The notes beneath the pieces were generated by a model. The model was given only the letters and a program-made list of their open reading frames with translations. It did not search any database and had not been told where the DNA came from. The translations under genes and the position numbers were made by a program. 64,000 nucleotides of DNA from Bacillus paramycoides (GTDB taxonomy: Bacteria > Bacillota > Bacilli > Bacillales > Bacillaceae_G). Positions 35,104 through 44,517 of the stretch are shown here, piece after piece (within the stretch, counting starts at the first letter, position 1; every line of letters starts with the position of its first letter). Location of the stretch: contig NZ_MAOI01000067.1 of assembly GCF_001884235.1 (NCBI RefSeq), positions 1-64,000 on the forward strand, read 5' to 3'.

Positions 35104-35736
35104 ATGCAATTTGTTACAGAGTGGATTAGAAATATTATCGTTTTTTTACTCTTGGCGACAATGCTTCATCTTATTCTTCCAAATTCAAACTTACAAAAGT
35201 ACGTTAAATTCGTTGTAAGTCTATTATTAATTGTGTTAATTTTAACGCCCCTTTTTAAATTATTACAAACAGATGTGAACGAGGTAATCGCAAATTTTAA
35301 CGAAGAAAAATATGTAACAGATGGATCAGTAAAAAATTCAATAGATTCGAAGAAAAAAGAAATACAAGCTCTAACACGTGCATATAGTTTAGAAGAGATG
35401 GCTACCAAAATGAAAAAAGAAGTAGGAAAAGAGTTTGAGAAAAAGTATGGTATGACAGTCTCTGAAATACAAATAGTTGCAGCGGAACATACAGAAGAAG
35501 TAAAGTCAGCGAAAGATATTCAATCTGTTATTGTGACGTTGAAAGAAAAAGAACGTAGTAAAAATGATGCAATCGAAACAGTAAAGCAAGTTGAAATTAA
35601 TACGAAAGAACCTCCAAAAAAATTAGAAGAAACGAATGTAGAAATGAAAGATTTCTTTTCAAGCAGGTGGCAACTAGAGGATAAACAAATCCAAGTTCAA
35701 ATGGAAGGGAGGACAGGTAGAGTAAATGGACAATAA
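35104..35736 (+). CDS. spoIIIAF: Stage III sporulation protein SpoIIIAF
   Basis: This 210-residue protein has two N-terminal membrane helices (residues about 8-27 and 35-53) and a large charged extracytoplasmic domain of the ring-building type. The ATG at 35104 is spaced properly from GGAGGTG. A GTG at 35095 overlaps that site. It overlaps spoIIIAG by 11 nt. Confidence 0.92.
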   Translation: MQFVTEWIRNIIVFLLLATMLHLILPNSNLQKYVKFVVSLLLIVLILTPLFKLLQTDVNEVIANFNEEKYVTDGSVKNSIDSKKKEIQALTRAYSLEEMATKMKKEVGKEFEKKYGMTVSEIQIVAAEHTEEVKSAKDIQSVIVTLKEKERSKNDAIETVKQVEINTKEPPKKLEETNVEMKDFFSSRWQLEDKQIQVQMEGRTGRVNGQ

Positions 35737-36385
35737 AGATAAAAATTCGAGGTTCTCATTTTTTCGAAACTTATTAAATGGGGATGAAAAAGAAAGTAAT
35801 GAGAAGGGGAAAAAGGTAACACCTAAGTTTTTGCTTGTCCTACTCATACTTGGGATTGTGCTTATGTTTTCTAGTAATTTCTTTTCACCTAAAAAAGAAG
35901 TGCCTGTGTTTAAAGAAAAGACAAGTCAAAGCCAAGATAAAGATGTACCAACTTTCGGACAAAAAAATAACGATAATATGTCAAATGTAGAAAAATATGA
36001 AAAAGCGTATGAGCAAGAATTGAAAGCCTCTTTAGAAGAGATAGCGGGAGTAAAAGATGTAACGATTAAAGTAAATTTAGATTCATCTGAAGAAAAAATA
36101 CTTGAGAAAAATACGGTGAAACGCTCACAAACGACAGGTGAAACTGATAAAACAGGCGGGAAAAGGGAAGTAGACGACGAGTCTCTTGATGTAAAGACAG
36201 TCATTATACGTGAAGGTGATAAAGAAACTCCAATTGTTTTGCGAACAGAGAAACCGAAAGTACGAGGTGTTCTTGTCGTAGCAAAGGGAGTGGATAATAT
36301 ACAAATAAAAGCAATGGTAAAAGAAGCTGTGACGCGATTGTTAGATGTGCCAGCTCATCGCGTTTCAGTATCACCGAAAAATTGA
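35726..36385 (+). CDS. spoIIIAG: Stage III sporulation protein SpoIIIAG
   Basis: This 219-residue protein has one membrane helix near residues 33-52 and an extracytoplasmic ring-building domain. In B. subtilis SpoIIIAG forms a large multimeric ring in the intermembrane space. The sequence ends VTRLLDVPAHRVSVSPKN, typical of the family. It starts within spoIIIAF. Confidence 0.93.
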   Translation: MDNKDKNSRFSFFRNLLNGDEKESNEKGKKVTPKFLLVLLILGIVLMFSSNFFSPKKEVPVFKEKTSQSQDKDVPTFGQKNNDNMSNVEKYEKAYEQELKASLEEIAGVKDVTIKVNLDSSEEKILEKNTVKRSQTTGETDKTGGKREVDDESLDVKTVIIREGDKETPIVLRTEKPKVRGVLVVAKGVDNIQIKAMVKEAVTRLLDVPAHRVSVSPKN

Positions 36386-36400
36386 TAGGGAGGAAATGAA

Positions 36401-37057
36401 GTGTTAAAAAAACAAACAGTTTGGCTATTAACGATGTTAAGTTTAGTGGTTGTACTATCTGTTTATTACGTGACAACTCCTGAGAAAATGAACAATGCGG
36501 CACCAACAACGAGTGAAAAGATGGGACAAGAAAAGCAAGGTGCTGACAAAGCAGTTACAAAAGAAACAACGAAAGAAACTACGAATAAAGAGACAACAAA
36601 AGAAAGTACAAGTAAGGAAACTACAAATAAAGAAACAGACAAAAAAGAGAATGCTAAAAAAGAAACAAGTAAAAAAGATGCTAACGTAACAGTTCAATCA
36701 AGTGATGAGAATTTCACAGCTTTACGTATGCAAATGGAAGATCAGCGTAGTGCTGAAAAAGAAAAGTTACAAGGTGTAATGAATTCATCAAAATCTTCAG
36801 CAGAAGAAAAGAGTAAAGCGAAAGATAATCTAGATGCAATCACTACAATGGAAACGAAGCAAGAATTACTTGAAACAGTGATTAAGTCTCAAGGTGGATA
36901 TAAAGATGCTCTTGTAAGAGCTGATGGAACTGATATTAAAGTAACAGTTAAATCGGCAAAGCATTCACAAAAAGAAGCGAATAAAATTATTCAGCTTGTA
37001 AGAAGTGAAGGCGGCTCAAAAGATGTAGGGGTAAAATTTGATCCATCAGTAAAATAA
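36401..37057 (+). CDS. spoIIIAH: Stage III sporulation protein SpoIIIAH
   Basis: This 218-residue mother-cell membrane protein binds SpoIIQ of the forespore. An N-terminal membrane helix (QTVWLLTMLSLVVVLSVYYV) is followed by a low-complexity Lys/Glu/Thr linker (about residues 45-95, repeats of KETT and NKET) and a C-terminal YscJ/FliF-like domain. The GTG start follows GGGAGGAAATGAA. The linker is likely to vary in length between strains. Confidence 0.94.
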   Translation: MLKKQTVWLLTMLSLVVVLSVYYVTTPEKMNNAAPTTSEKMGQEKQGADKAVTKETTKETTNKETTKESTSKETTNKETDKKENAKKETSKKDANVTVQSSDENFTALRMQMEDQRSAEKEKLQGVMNSSKSSAEEKSKAKDNLDAITTMETKQELLETVIKSQGGYKDALVRADGTDIKVTVKSAKHSQKEANKIIQLVRSEGGSKDVGVKFDPSVK

Positions 37058-37069
37058 AGTGAACTTTAA
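37054..37069 (-). repeat. Possible bcr1-like 3'-end remnant
   Basis: ATAAAGTGAACTTTAA follows the end of spoIIIAH and includes its TAA stop. It matches the terminal bases of the repeats at 25954 and 30498 apart from one missing base. No hairpin follows, so this is only a short similarity. Confidence 0.3.
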
Positions 37070-37135
37070 GTATCCTGTTAATACGGTTTAATTGTAAGGG
37101 GCATTTGTACTTCAAATTAGATAAAAAGAATAATA

Positions 37136-37169
37136 GAAAAAAGCTATCGCTTTCGATAGCTTTTTTCTA
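37136..37169. terminator. Bidirectional terminator after spoIIIAH
   Basis: AAAAAAGCTATCG pairs with CGATAGCTTTTTT around CTTT. It ends spoIIIAH and the convergent small gene at 37144, whose last codons lie in it. Confidence 0.85.
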
Positions 37170-37341
37170 TTTCATCTTTGTAGTTGCATTTAGTATTTTC
37201 AATTGGAAACGGGGAAATACGCTGTGAGTAAAAGATTAATGGTTCATGATACTGGTGATTACTTTTTCCGGATTTGAGGTGGATGAAGAAGACCAATGTC
37301 CAAATCATTACGGCAGGCAAGAACAGAATGAGCCATATCAT
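37144..37341 (-). CDS. 65-residue single-span membrane protein
   Basis: This protein starts MIWLILFLPAVMIWTLVFFI, one membrane helix, followed by a polar tail rich in Lys, Asn and Tyr. The ATG at 37341 has a GTGAGGTG site. The frame stays open to 37425, but that part lacks a ribosome site. No family is recognised. It is convergent with spoIIIAH. Confidence 0.55.
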   Translation of the reverse strand: MIWLILFLPAVMIWTLVFFIHLKSGKSNHQYHEPLIFYSQRISPFPIENTKCNYKDEIEKSYRKR

Positions 37342-37816
37342 ATGTCCACACCTCACTACAATAAATTTTCTACACTTTGAACATACTATTCTTTTATGAA
37401 GGAAGAATGAACGGCGCGTAAACAAAAAAATAATATTTGGTAAAAATATGTTTTTTTACCGTAGATAAAATGAAGAATACTGAGGGGATTACGTGTATAC
37501 ACTGTACAGTTTTGAAAATGTAAAGAATGTTTTTTAGGAAGTGGTCTTGCCAATTTTGTGTGAAACTTGGTATTATTACTAGGTAATAAATTTTTAGTGG
37601 AATAATATTTTCACAGGAGTTTCGATTTATAATAAAGAAATATAAATTGGAATGTTTAAAAAATTTATCGTAAGATGGGAATAGTAAATATTTCTATTAG
37701 TAAATGTCATAGGAATGAAATGTCTAATAGAATACATCGTATTTTTACAGTCAATCAGTTTTATTGATGCCAATCTGTAAAAACGGGACAAACAAGAGTA
37801 TGGGAGTGGATTTTAC
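37342..37816. other. Intergenic region upstream of accB
   Basis: These 475 bp have no convincing gene. They contain a perfect 7-bp inverted repeat, TTATTAC-TAG-GTAATAA, at 37573-37589, which could be an operator or the start of a structured leader. The sequence is AT-rich, and I cannot name the promoter with confidence. Confidence 0.5.
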
Positions 37817-38305
37817 ATGTTTAAAATTCAAGAAGTTCGTGAATTAATTAAATTAATTGATAGCTCTAATATTGATGAATTTGAATACAAAAAAGATGGT
37901 ACAACAATCAAAATGAAAAAACGTGGTAATGAAGTTGTTACTATGCAAGCACCGGTAACGCAACAAGTAGTGCAACCAGCGGCACCTGTTGAAGTAGAAA
38001 CAGCAGTAGCGGCAGCGCAAGTAGAAGTGGCAAAACAAGAAGAGAAGAAAGCTGTTCAAAATGAAAATCTACATAAAATTACATCACCAATGGTAGGAAC
38101 ATTTTATTCTTCTTCTTCACCTGATACACCTCAATATGTAAGTGTTGGGGATAAAGTATCGAAAGATTCTATCGTATGTATTGTTGAGGCTATGAAGTTA
38201 TTTAACGAAATTGACGCAGATGTAGAAGGCGAAATTGTTGAAATTCTTGTTAATAACGGACAGCTTGTTGAGTATGGACAACCGCTATTTCTTGTAAAAG
38301 CGTAA
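37817..38305 (+). CDS. accB: Biotin carboxyl carrier protein of acetyl-CoA carboxylase
   Basis: This 162-residue BCCP has an N-terminal domain and an Ala/Pro/Val/Gln-rich linker (residues 44-80). The biotinyl domain has Lys127 in EAMKLFNEI and the thumb-like insert [11 protein letters not shown]. It carries CO2 from AccC to the carboxyltransferase in the first step of fatty acid synthesis. A GGGAGTGG site precedes the ATG. accC follows 16 nt downstream. Confidence 0.95.
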   Translation: MFKIQEVRELIKLIDSSNIDEFEYKKDGTTIKMKKRGNEVVTMQAPVTQQVVQPAAPVEVETAVAAAQVEVAKQEEKKAVQNENLHKITSPMVGTFYSSSSPDTPQYVSVGDKVSKDSIVCIVEAMKLFNEIDADVEGEIVEILVNNGQLVEYGQPLFLVKA

Positions 38306-38321
38306 TAAGGGAGTCTTTGTG

Positions 38322-39674
38322 ATGATAAAAAAAGTATTAATAGCCAATCGTGGGGAAATTGCTGTACGAATTATTCGTGCTTGTAAAGAAATGGATATTG
38401 AAACAGTTGCAATTTATTCAGAAGCAGACAAAGAGTCACTTCATGTCCAAATTGCAGATGAAGCATATTGTGTTGGACCAACGATTTCGAAAGAAAGCTA
38501 TTTAAATTTGACGAACATTATTAGCGTTGCGAAATTGACGGGTTGTGATGCAATTCATCCGGGATACGGATTTTTAGCAGAGAATGCAGATTTTGCAGAA
38601 TTATGCCGTGAGTGTAACTTGATTTTTATCGGTCCAAGTCCGGAAGCAATTTCAAAGATGGGCACAAAAGACGTTGCACGTGATACAATGAAAGAAGCAG
38701 GGGTTCCGATTGTACCAGGTTCACAAGGGATTATTAAAAATACCGAAGAAGCGATCAAGCTTGCTAATCAAATTGGATATCCAGTTATTATTAAAGCGAC
38801 TGCAGGTGGCGGTGGAAAAGGTATTCGTGTTGCACGCCATGAAGAAGAGCTTGTGAAAGGAATTCAAATTACACAGCAAGAAGCTAGTACCGCTTTTGGG
38901 AACCCTGGTGTATACTTGGAGAAGTACGTTGAAGATTTCCGCCATGTTGAGATTCAAATAATGGCAGATACACACGGAAATGCCATTCATTTAGGAGAGC
39001 GTGATTGTACAATTCAGCGCCGTCTGCAAAAACTATTAGAAGAAAGTCCATCACCTGCACTTGATGAAAACATTCGCAAGCAAATGGGTGAAGCGGCAGT
39101 TAAAGCGGCGGTAGCGGTTGATTATACAGGTGCTGGTACGGTTGAGTTTATTTATGAATATAAAACGAAAAGCTTTTATTTCATGGAGATGAATACGAGA
39201 ATCCAAGTTGAACATCCAGTTACTGAAATGGTAACAGGGATGGATTTAATTAAAGAACAAATTCTTGTTGCTTCTGGAGAAAAGTTATCGTTACAGCAAG
39301 AGGAAGTACAATTTAATGGTTGGGCAATTGAATGTCGAATTAATGCGGAAAACCCTGCCAAAAAATTTATGCCATCTCCAGGTAAAGTAGAAATGTACTT
39401 ACCACCAGGCGGATTTGGTATTCGCGTCGATTCAGCTGTATATCCGGGATATTCAATTCCACCTTTCTATGATTCGATGGTTGCTAAATTAATTGTTCAC
39501 GGAAAAACACGTGAAGAGGCAATTGCAAAAATGAAGCGAGCGCTCAGTGAATTTGTCATTGAAGGCGTACATACAACAATCCCGTTCCATTTGCAATTGC
39601 TAGATCATCCTGATTTTGTAAAAGGTGAGTTTAACACGAAATTTTTGGAAGAGCATGAACTTGTGACGCAGTGA
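38322..39674 (+). CDS. accC: Biotin carboxylase subunit of acetyl-CoA carboxylase
   Basis: This 450-residue biotin carboxylase has an N-terminal preATP-grasp domain ([18 protein letters not shown]) and an ATP-grasp glycine loop [27 protein letters not shown] carries active-site residues, and a C-terminal domain completes the protein. The ATG at 38322 lies 7 nt after AAGGGAG. The GTG directly before it would add one residue. It is cotranscribed with accB and yqhY. Confidence 0.96.
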   Translation: MIKKVLIANRGEIAVRIIRACKEMDIETVAIYSEADKESLHVQIADEAYCVGPTISKESYLNLTNIISVAKLTGCDAIHPGYGFLAENADFAELCRECNLIFIGPSPEAISKMGTKDVARDTMKEAGVPIVPGSQGIIKNTEEAIKLANQIGYPVIIKATAGGGGKGIRVARHEEELVKGIQITQQEASTAFGNPGVYLEKYVEDFRHVEIQIMADTHGNAIHLGERDCTIQRRLQKLLEESPSPALDENIRKQMGEAAVKAAVAVDYTGAGTVEFIYEYKTKSFYFMEMNTRIQVEHPVTEMVTGMDLIKEQILVASGEKLSLQQEEVQFNGWAIECRINAENPAKKFMPSPGKVEMYLPPGGFGIRVDSAVYPGYSIPPFYDSMVAKLIVHGKTREEAIAKMKRALSEFVIEGVHTTIPFHLQLLDHPDFVKGEFNTKFLEEHELVTQ

Positions 39675-39696
39675 TACATTAAAGGAGGTTTTTTTC

Positions 39697-40089
39697 ATGG
39701 CTGAACATATGTTAGATATGGGTCAAGATACAACTCTTGGAAAAGTAGAAATTGCACCAGAAGTAATCGAAGTAATTGCAGGTATTGCAGCTGCTGAAGT
39801 AGAAGGTGTAGCGGCAATGCGTGGTAATTTTGCTACAGATGTTGTTGAGAAGTTAGGTAAGAAAAATCATGGTAAAGGTGTAAAGGTTGAATTAGCAAAC
39901 GAAGATATTATTGTTGACCTTTATGTTGTTATGTATTTTGGTGTAGCAATTCCAGTTGTTGCACAAAAAATTCAAGACAATATTCGCCAAGCACTCTTTA
40001 CAATGACAGGACTTGAGCCAAAAGAAGTGAATGTTCACATCGTTGGCGTAACATTCGAAACACAAAAAACAGAAATCGAACCAGTGTAA
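39697..40089 (+). CDS. yqhY: Asp23/Gls24 family protein YqhY
   Basis: This 130-residue Asp23/Gls24 (DUF322) protein contains APEVIEVIAGIAAAEVEGVAAMRG and VDLYVVMYFGVAIPVVAQKIQ. In B. subtilis yqhY lies in the accB-accC operon, and its product limits acetyl-CoA carboxylase activity. The same linkage here supports that role. An AAAGGAGG site precedes it. A terminator follows. Confidence 0.9.
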   Translation: MAEHMLDMGQDTTLGKVEIAPEVIEVIAGIAAAEVEGVAAMRGNFATDVVEKLGKKNHGKGVKVELANEDIIVDLYVVMYFGVAIPVVAQKIQDNIRQALFTMTGLEPKEVNVHIVGVTFETQKTEIEPV

Positions 40090-40097
40090 GAGTGAAA

Positions 40098-40128
40098 AAG
40101 GTGCCTAGTAAAATAGGCATCTTTTTTA
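40098..40128 (+). terminator. Terminator of accB-accC-yqhY
   Basis: AAGGTGCCTA pairs with TAGGCATCTT (one wobble) around GTAAAA, and a T-run follows. Confidence 0.8.
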
Positions 40129-40200
40129 TCGTTTCATTTCTTCACAAATTAAAACCCTCTAATTATTATACTATTTCAAAAAATGAGAAATAAAAAAGAA

Positions 40201-40230
40201 AATGTATCGTTTTTCCAAAAAACGTACATT
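40201..40230. promoter_or_regulatory. Long hairpin upstream of nusB, function unknown
   Basis: AATGTA-T-CGTTTTT pairs with AAAAACG-TACATT, a 13-bp stem with one bulged base. No T-run follows, so it does not look like a terminator. It lies about 205 bp before nusB, in a 347-bp gap that holds no gene. Confidence 0.4.
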
Positions 40231-40436
40231 GTGATAAGATATGGAACTTGAAGTTAATCTTTTTATTATTTTTCAGCCTTGTACCCCGTGTGTGAAACGA
40301 TAAATTGTGTTATTATCATTGTATTATAAGGTTGGAAAATCAATGAAAACTGCAAGAGTAAGTGAATTGACGGCTTATAAATTATAATAATATAACAAAG
40401 CATAAGGAAAGACTTGAAGTATAAAGGAGAGTTACA

Positions 40437-40829
40437 ATGAAACGTAGGACGGCTAGAGAAAGAGCAATGCAAGCATTATATCAAATGGATATTACAGGAG
40501 AATTAGAACCGAAAGTAGCGGTGGAAAATACGCTAGATGAAGGTGAAGAAACAAATGAGTTTCTAGAATCACTTGTTGTTGGTTTTGTCGAGAATAAAGA
40601 AGTAATTGATGAAGCGATTCGTCAAAACTTAAAAAAGTGGAAGTTTGAACGTATTAGTATTGTTGATCGCAGTATTTTACGTGTAGCTGTGTATGAAATG
40701 AAATACATGGAAGAAATTCCACACAATGTAACAATTAACGAAGCAATTGAAATTGCTAAAGCATTTGGGGATGAGGAATCTCGTCGTTTTATTAACGGCG
40801 TTTTATCTAATATAAAAGATACACTGTAA
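40437..40829 (+). CDS. nusB: Transcription antitermination factor NusB
   Basis: This 130-residue all-helical RNA-binding protein acts in rRNA antitermination with NusE. The signature [19 protein letters not shown] is at the N terminus, and the C terminus has [35 protein letters not shown]. An AAAGGAG site precedes it. It begins the series nusB-folD-xseA-xseB-ispA. Confidence 0.95.
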   Translation: MKRRTARERAMQALYQMDITGELEPKVAVENTLDEGEETNEFLESLVVGFVENKEVIDEAIRQNLKKWKFERISIVDRSILRVAVYEMKYMEEIPHNVTINEAIEIAKAFGDEESRRFINGVLSNIKDTL

Positions 40830-40852
40830 TTTCTTTAAGGGGGAATCTTAAA

Positions 40853-41713
40853 ATGGTAGCAGTAATCATCAAAGGAAATGAAGTTGCGGAGAAAAAACGA
40901 GCACAATTAAAAGAAGAAGTTGTGAAGTTAAAAGAGCAAGGGATTGTACCAGGATTAGCAGTTATTTTAGTTGGAGAAGATCCAGCATCTCGTTCTTATG
41001 TAAAAGGAAAAGAAAAAGGCTGTGAGCAAGTGGGAATCTATTCAGAGCTAATTGAACTTCCTGAAACGATTACTGAGGAGCGTTTGCTTGCTGAAATCGA
41101 TCGTTTAAATGGAGACGACCGTATTAATGGCATATTAGTACAATTACCTTTACCAAAACATATTGAAGAAAAAGCTATCATTGAAAGAATTTCACCTGAA
41201 AAGGATGTAGATGGATTTCACCCAATTAGCGTGGGGCGTATGATGACAGGACAAGATACATTCCTACCATGCACACCGCACGGTATTGTGGAATTAGTAA
41301 AAGAAACAAATCTTGATATTTCTGGAAAACATGTCGTTGTCATTGGAAGAAGTAATATTGTCGGTAAACCAGTGGGACAACTGTTTTTAAATGAAAATGC
41401 AACTGTCACATATTGTCATTCTAAGACGCAAAATATAAAAGAATTATCGAAGTTAGCTGATATTTTAATCGTAGCTGTTGGAAGAGCGAAAATGGTAACA
41501 GCTGATTATATTAAAGAAGGTGCGGTTGTAATTGATGTCGGTGTAAATCGTTTGGAAACAGGAAAGCTTTGTGGTGATGTTGATTTTGATAATGTATTGG
41601 ACGTTGCGGGTTACATTACGCCTGTACCAAAAGGAGTTGGCCCAATGACTATTACAATGCTACTTCACAACACTGTTGAATCTGCAAAGCGTGCAGGTGT
41701 TGTTTGTAAATAA
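40853..41713 (+). CDS. folD: Bifunctional methylenetetrahydrofolate dehydrogenase/cyclohydrolase
   Basis: This 286-residue FolD interconverts 5,10-methylene-THF and 10-formyl-THF with NADP. Substrate and catalytic residues are in [16 protein letters not shown] (Tyr and Lys) and [10 protein letters not shown]. The dinucleotide fold is in [17 protein letters not shown]. It processes one-carbon units of the kind produced by the glycine cleavage genes at 13 kb. It follows nusB by 23 nt with an AAGGGGGAA site. Confidence 0.96.
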   Translation: MVAVIIKGNEVAEKKRAQLKEEVVKLKEQGIVPGLAVILVGEDPASRSYVKGKEKGCEQVGIYSELIELPETITEERLLAEIDRLNGDDRINGILVQLPLPKHIEEKAIIERISPEKDVDGFHPISVGRMMTGQDTFLPCTPHGIVELVKETNLDISGKHVVVIGRSNIVGKPVGQLFLNENATVTYCHSKTQNIKELSKLADILIVAVGRAKMVTADYIKEGAVVIDVGVNRLETGKLCGDVDFDNVLDVAGYITPVPKGVGPMTITMLLHNTVESAKRAGVVCK

Positions 41714-41739
41714 TTTGAATCGGCTATGAGGAGAGAGCA

Positions 41740-43098
41740 ATGGAGAAACAATATTTAACCGTTACAGCATTAACACGCTATATAAAAACAAAAATAGAGT
41801 ACGACCCGCATTTGCAGTCTGTTTGGTTAAAAGGAGAAATTTCCAACTTTAAATATCATAGCCGTGGTCATATGTATTTTACATTGAAAGATGAAAATGC
41901 AAGAATTGCAGCGGTTATGTTTGCGGGTCATAATCGTAACATTAAATTCAGACCTGAAAATGGAATGAAAGTACTTGTAAAAGGAAAAATTTCCGTTTAT
42001 GAGGCGAGTGGTTCTTATCAAATTTATATTCAAGACATGCAACCTGATGGAGTTGGAAATCTTCATTTAGCTTATGAACAATTAAAAGTCCGTTTAGAAG
42101 AAGAAGGGCTGTTTTCTCAAGTTTATAAGCGTCCAATCCCTGCGTATGCAAAAACAATTGGTGTTATAACGTCGCCAACAGGAGCAGCAATTCGCGATAT
42201 TATAACAACGATTAAACGTCGTTATCCAATTGGAAACGTTATTGTGTTTCCTGTACTTGTACAAGGGGAGTCAGCGGCTCCCTCAATTGTACAAGCAATT
42301 CGCACAGCGAATGAAATGGGAGATATTGATGTTTTAATTGTTGGGCGTGGTGGGGGCTCTATTGAAGAATTATGGGCCTTTAATGAGGAAGTAGTTGCAA
42401 GAGCTATTTTTACAAGTGAAATTCCAATTATTTCAGCTGTAGGACATGAAACGGATTTTACAATTGCTGATTTTGTTGCTGATTTGCGTGCACCTACGCC
42501 GACTGCAGCAGCAGAACTTGCGGCACCTAATATTCTTGAATTGCAAGAGAAAGTGCTACAAAGAACTCTCCGCTTGCAAAGAGCGATGAGAGAGATGGTA
42601 CATAAAAAAGAAGAAAAACTACAAGTGTTACAAAAATCTTATGCGTTCCGTTATCCAAGACAAGTGTACGAACAAAAAGAAGAGCAGTTAGATAGGGCTC
42701 TTGAACAACTTGTTTTAGCGAAAGAGCGTTATATAGATAAAAAAGTAAATCAATTAAAGCAACTTTCATTTTATTTAGAGAAGCACCACCCATCTCAAAA
42801 AATTATACAAACGAAAACTGCAATTGAAACGTTGCAAAAGCAATTGCAACGTGAAATGCAAACATTACTTCAAACGAAGGAGTTCGCATTTGTGAGAGCG
42901 GCTCAAAAGCTTGAAGCATTAAGCCCGCTTAAAGTAATGATGAGAGGGTATGGGCTTGTATACGATGAAGAGAAACAAGTATTAAAAAGTGTGAAAGATG
43001 TTAACCTTGGAGATGCTGTTTCGGTTCAATTACAAGATGGAATACTAGATTGTAGCGTATCGAGCATAGAGGAGCGTGAATTGAATAATGGAAAATAA
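41740..43098 (+). CDS. xseA: Exodeoxyribonuclease VII large subunit
   Basis: This 452-residue catalytic subunit of ExoVII degrades single-stranded DNA. It has an N-terminal OB fold ([25 protein letters not shown]), then the catalytic core ([65 protein letters not shown]), a long coiled coil and a short C-terminal strand region. Its end overlaps xseB by 11 nt. Confidence 0.95.
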   Translation: MEKQYLTVTALTRYIKTKIEYDPHLQSVWLKGEISNFKYHSRGHMYFTLKDENARIAAVMFAGHNRNIKFRPENGMKVLVKGKISVYEASGSYQIYIQDMQPDGVGNLHLAYEQLKVRLEEEGLFSQVYKRPIPAYAKTIGVITSPTGAAIRDIITTIKRRYPIGNVIVFPVLVQGESAAPSIVQAIRTANEMGDIDVLIVGRGGGSIEELWAFNEEVVARAIFTSEIPIISAVGHETDFTIADFVADLRAPTPTAAAELAAPNILELQEKVLQRTLRLQRAMREMVHKKEEKLQVLQKSYAFRYPRQVYEQKEEQLDRALEQLVLAKERYIDKKVNQLKQLSFYLEKHHPSQKIIQTKTAIETLQKQLQREMQTLLQTKEFAFVRAAQKLEALSPLKVMMRGYGLVYDEEKQVLKSVKDVNLGDAVSVQLQDGILDCSVSSIEERELNNGK

Positions 43099-43318
43099 GT
43101 TAAGCTTTGAAGAAGCAATTTCGCAGCTTGAGCATCTCGTTTCTAAGCTTGAACAAGGTGATGTACCTTTAGAAGAAGCAATTTCTTATTTTAAAGAAGG
43201 CATGGAGTTATCTAAGCTTTGTGATGAGAAATTGAAAGATGTACAAGAACAAATGGCAGTTATCCTTGGGGAAGATGGAGAGCTTGAACCGTTTACTGCT
43301 TTAGGAGATGAAGCATAG
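43088..43318 (+). CDS. xseB: Exodeoxyribonuclease VII small subunit
   Basis: This 76-residue helical XseB contains the family signature [39 protein letters not shown]. Several copies bind the XseA coiled coil. It starts inside xseA, and its stop codon shares one base with the GTG start of ispA. Confidence 0.94.
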   Translation: MENKLSFEEAISQLEHLVSKLEQGDVPLEEAISYFKEGMELSKLCDEKLKDVQEQMAVILGEDGELEPFTALGDEA

Positions 43319-44211
43319 TGACACATATAGCTTTTGATGCTTTTTTGAAAGAGAGTAAAACTTTCGTAGAAGAAAAGCTTGTAAGCTATGCAAATGAATT
43401 ACAATGTCCAAATGTGCTTCGTGAAGCGATGGCATATTCTTTGGAAGCGGGTGGAAAACGTCTCCGCCCGTTACTTTTATTTGCAACGTTACAAGCATTT
43501 GGGAAAGAAAGAAATCTTGGCGTGGGTGCAGCTTGTGCCCTTGAAATGATTCATACATATTCGTTAATTCATGATGATTTACCTTGTATGGATGATGATG
43601 ATCTAAGACGAGGGAAGCCCACAAATCATAAAGTATTTGGTGAAGCAATGGCGGTTTTAGCAGGAGATGGTTTGTTGACATATGCTTTTCAAGTTATTAT
43701 GGCATATGAGCCAAAAGAAATCTCTGCTGAAAAAAAAGTAAGACTTGTACTTGAGCTTGCGAAAGCAGCAGGACCTGAAGGAATGGTTGCTGGACAAGTG
43801 GCAGATATGGAAGCCGAAGGAAAACGACTTACAATTAATGAATTAGAGTACATCCATAAGCATAAGACAGGAAAACTGCTTGAATTTGCTGTACTTGCAG
43901 GAGCGATACTTTCTGATGCTACAGAAGAGCAGGAAGAGAAGTTACTTACATTTGCGAAATATATCGGTCTAGCTTTCCAAATTAGAGATGATATTTTAGA
44001 TGTAGAAGGTACAGAAGAAGAGATTGGCAAACCGATTGGTAGTGATGCTTCCAATGAAAAGAGCACATATACGACGTTATTTACTGTAGATAGAGCAAAA
44101 TCTATTTTAGAGGAAACAATTGCAAAAGCAAAAGATGCTATTAACTCTTTACAATTACAAGATGAATATTTACTATCTATTTGTGATTTGATCGCAAAAC
44201 GTAATAACTAA
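43318..44211 (+). CDS. ispA: Farnesyl diphosphate synthase (geranyltranstransferase)
   Basis: This 297-residue polyprenyl synthase makes geranyl and farnesyl diphosphate. The first Asp-rich motif is DDLPCMDDDDLRRGKPTNH (from residue 86), and the second is IRDDILD (about residue 222). GGKRLRP binds pyrophosphate. The GTG start overlaps the xseB stop. dxs, which supplies the precursor pathway, follows after a terminator. B. subtilis has the same order (yqiD). Confidence 0.93.
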   Translation: MTHIAFDAFLKESKTFVEEKLVSYANELQCPNVLREAMAYSLEAGGKRLRPLLLFATLQAFGKERNLGVGAACALEMIHTYSLIHDDLPCMDDDDLRRGKPTNHKVFGEAMAVLAGDGLLTYAFQVIMAYEPKEISAEKKVRLVLELAKAAGPEGMVAGQVADMEAEGKRLTINELEYIHKHKTGKLLEFAVLAGAILSDATEEQEEKLLTFAKYIGLAFQIRDDILDVEGTEEEIGKPIGSDASNEKSTYTTLFTVDRAKSILEETIAKAKDAINSLQLQDEYLLSICDLIAKRNN

Positions 44212-44316
44212 GATAACAGCGTTTTCATTTGTTGAGTCATTCATCATTTTATGATATAAATGTAGGAAAAGGTTTTTCTTTTCTTGTTATTGGCAAAAAT
44301 ATATGTAGATTACATT

Positions 44317-44349
44317 GCCGTTATCACTTCGTGTTAGCGGCTATTTTTT
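44317..44349 (+). terminator. Terminator between ispA and dxs
   Basis: GCCGTTATCA pairs with TGTTAGCGGC (one wobble, one mismatch) around CTTCG, followed by TATTTTTT. The rest of the 306-bp gap should hold the dxs promoter. I cannot define it clearly. Confidence 0.75.
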
Positions 44350-44517
44350 CATCGCGTAAAGAAATATGATGTATAATAGGGTAAGTGAAAAAATGGAAGT
44401 ATTTTCTGAAACAGGACAAGATAAAAAGAATAGAAAAGAGAATTTCTTGTGTTGCGTAAATGTTTCTTATACTATTTGACATGTTGACAGATTATGAAAT
44501 GAAAGTGAGTGATCCAT

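Noticed and set aside
36584-36690. KETT/NKET repeats of spoIIIAH as a possible repeat array or CRISPR-like structure
   Set aside because: The repeats are in frame, encode the known low-complexity linker, and are irregular in length and spacing.
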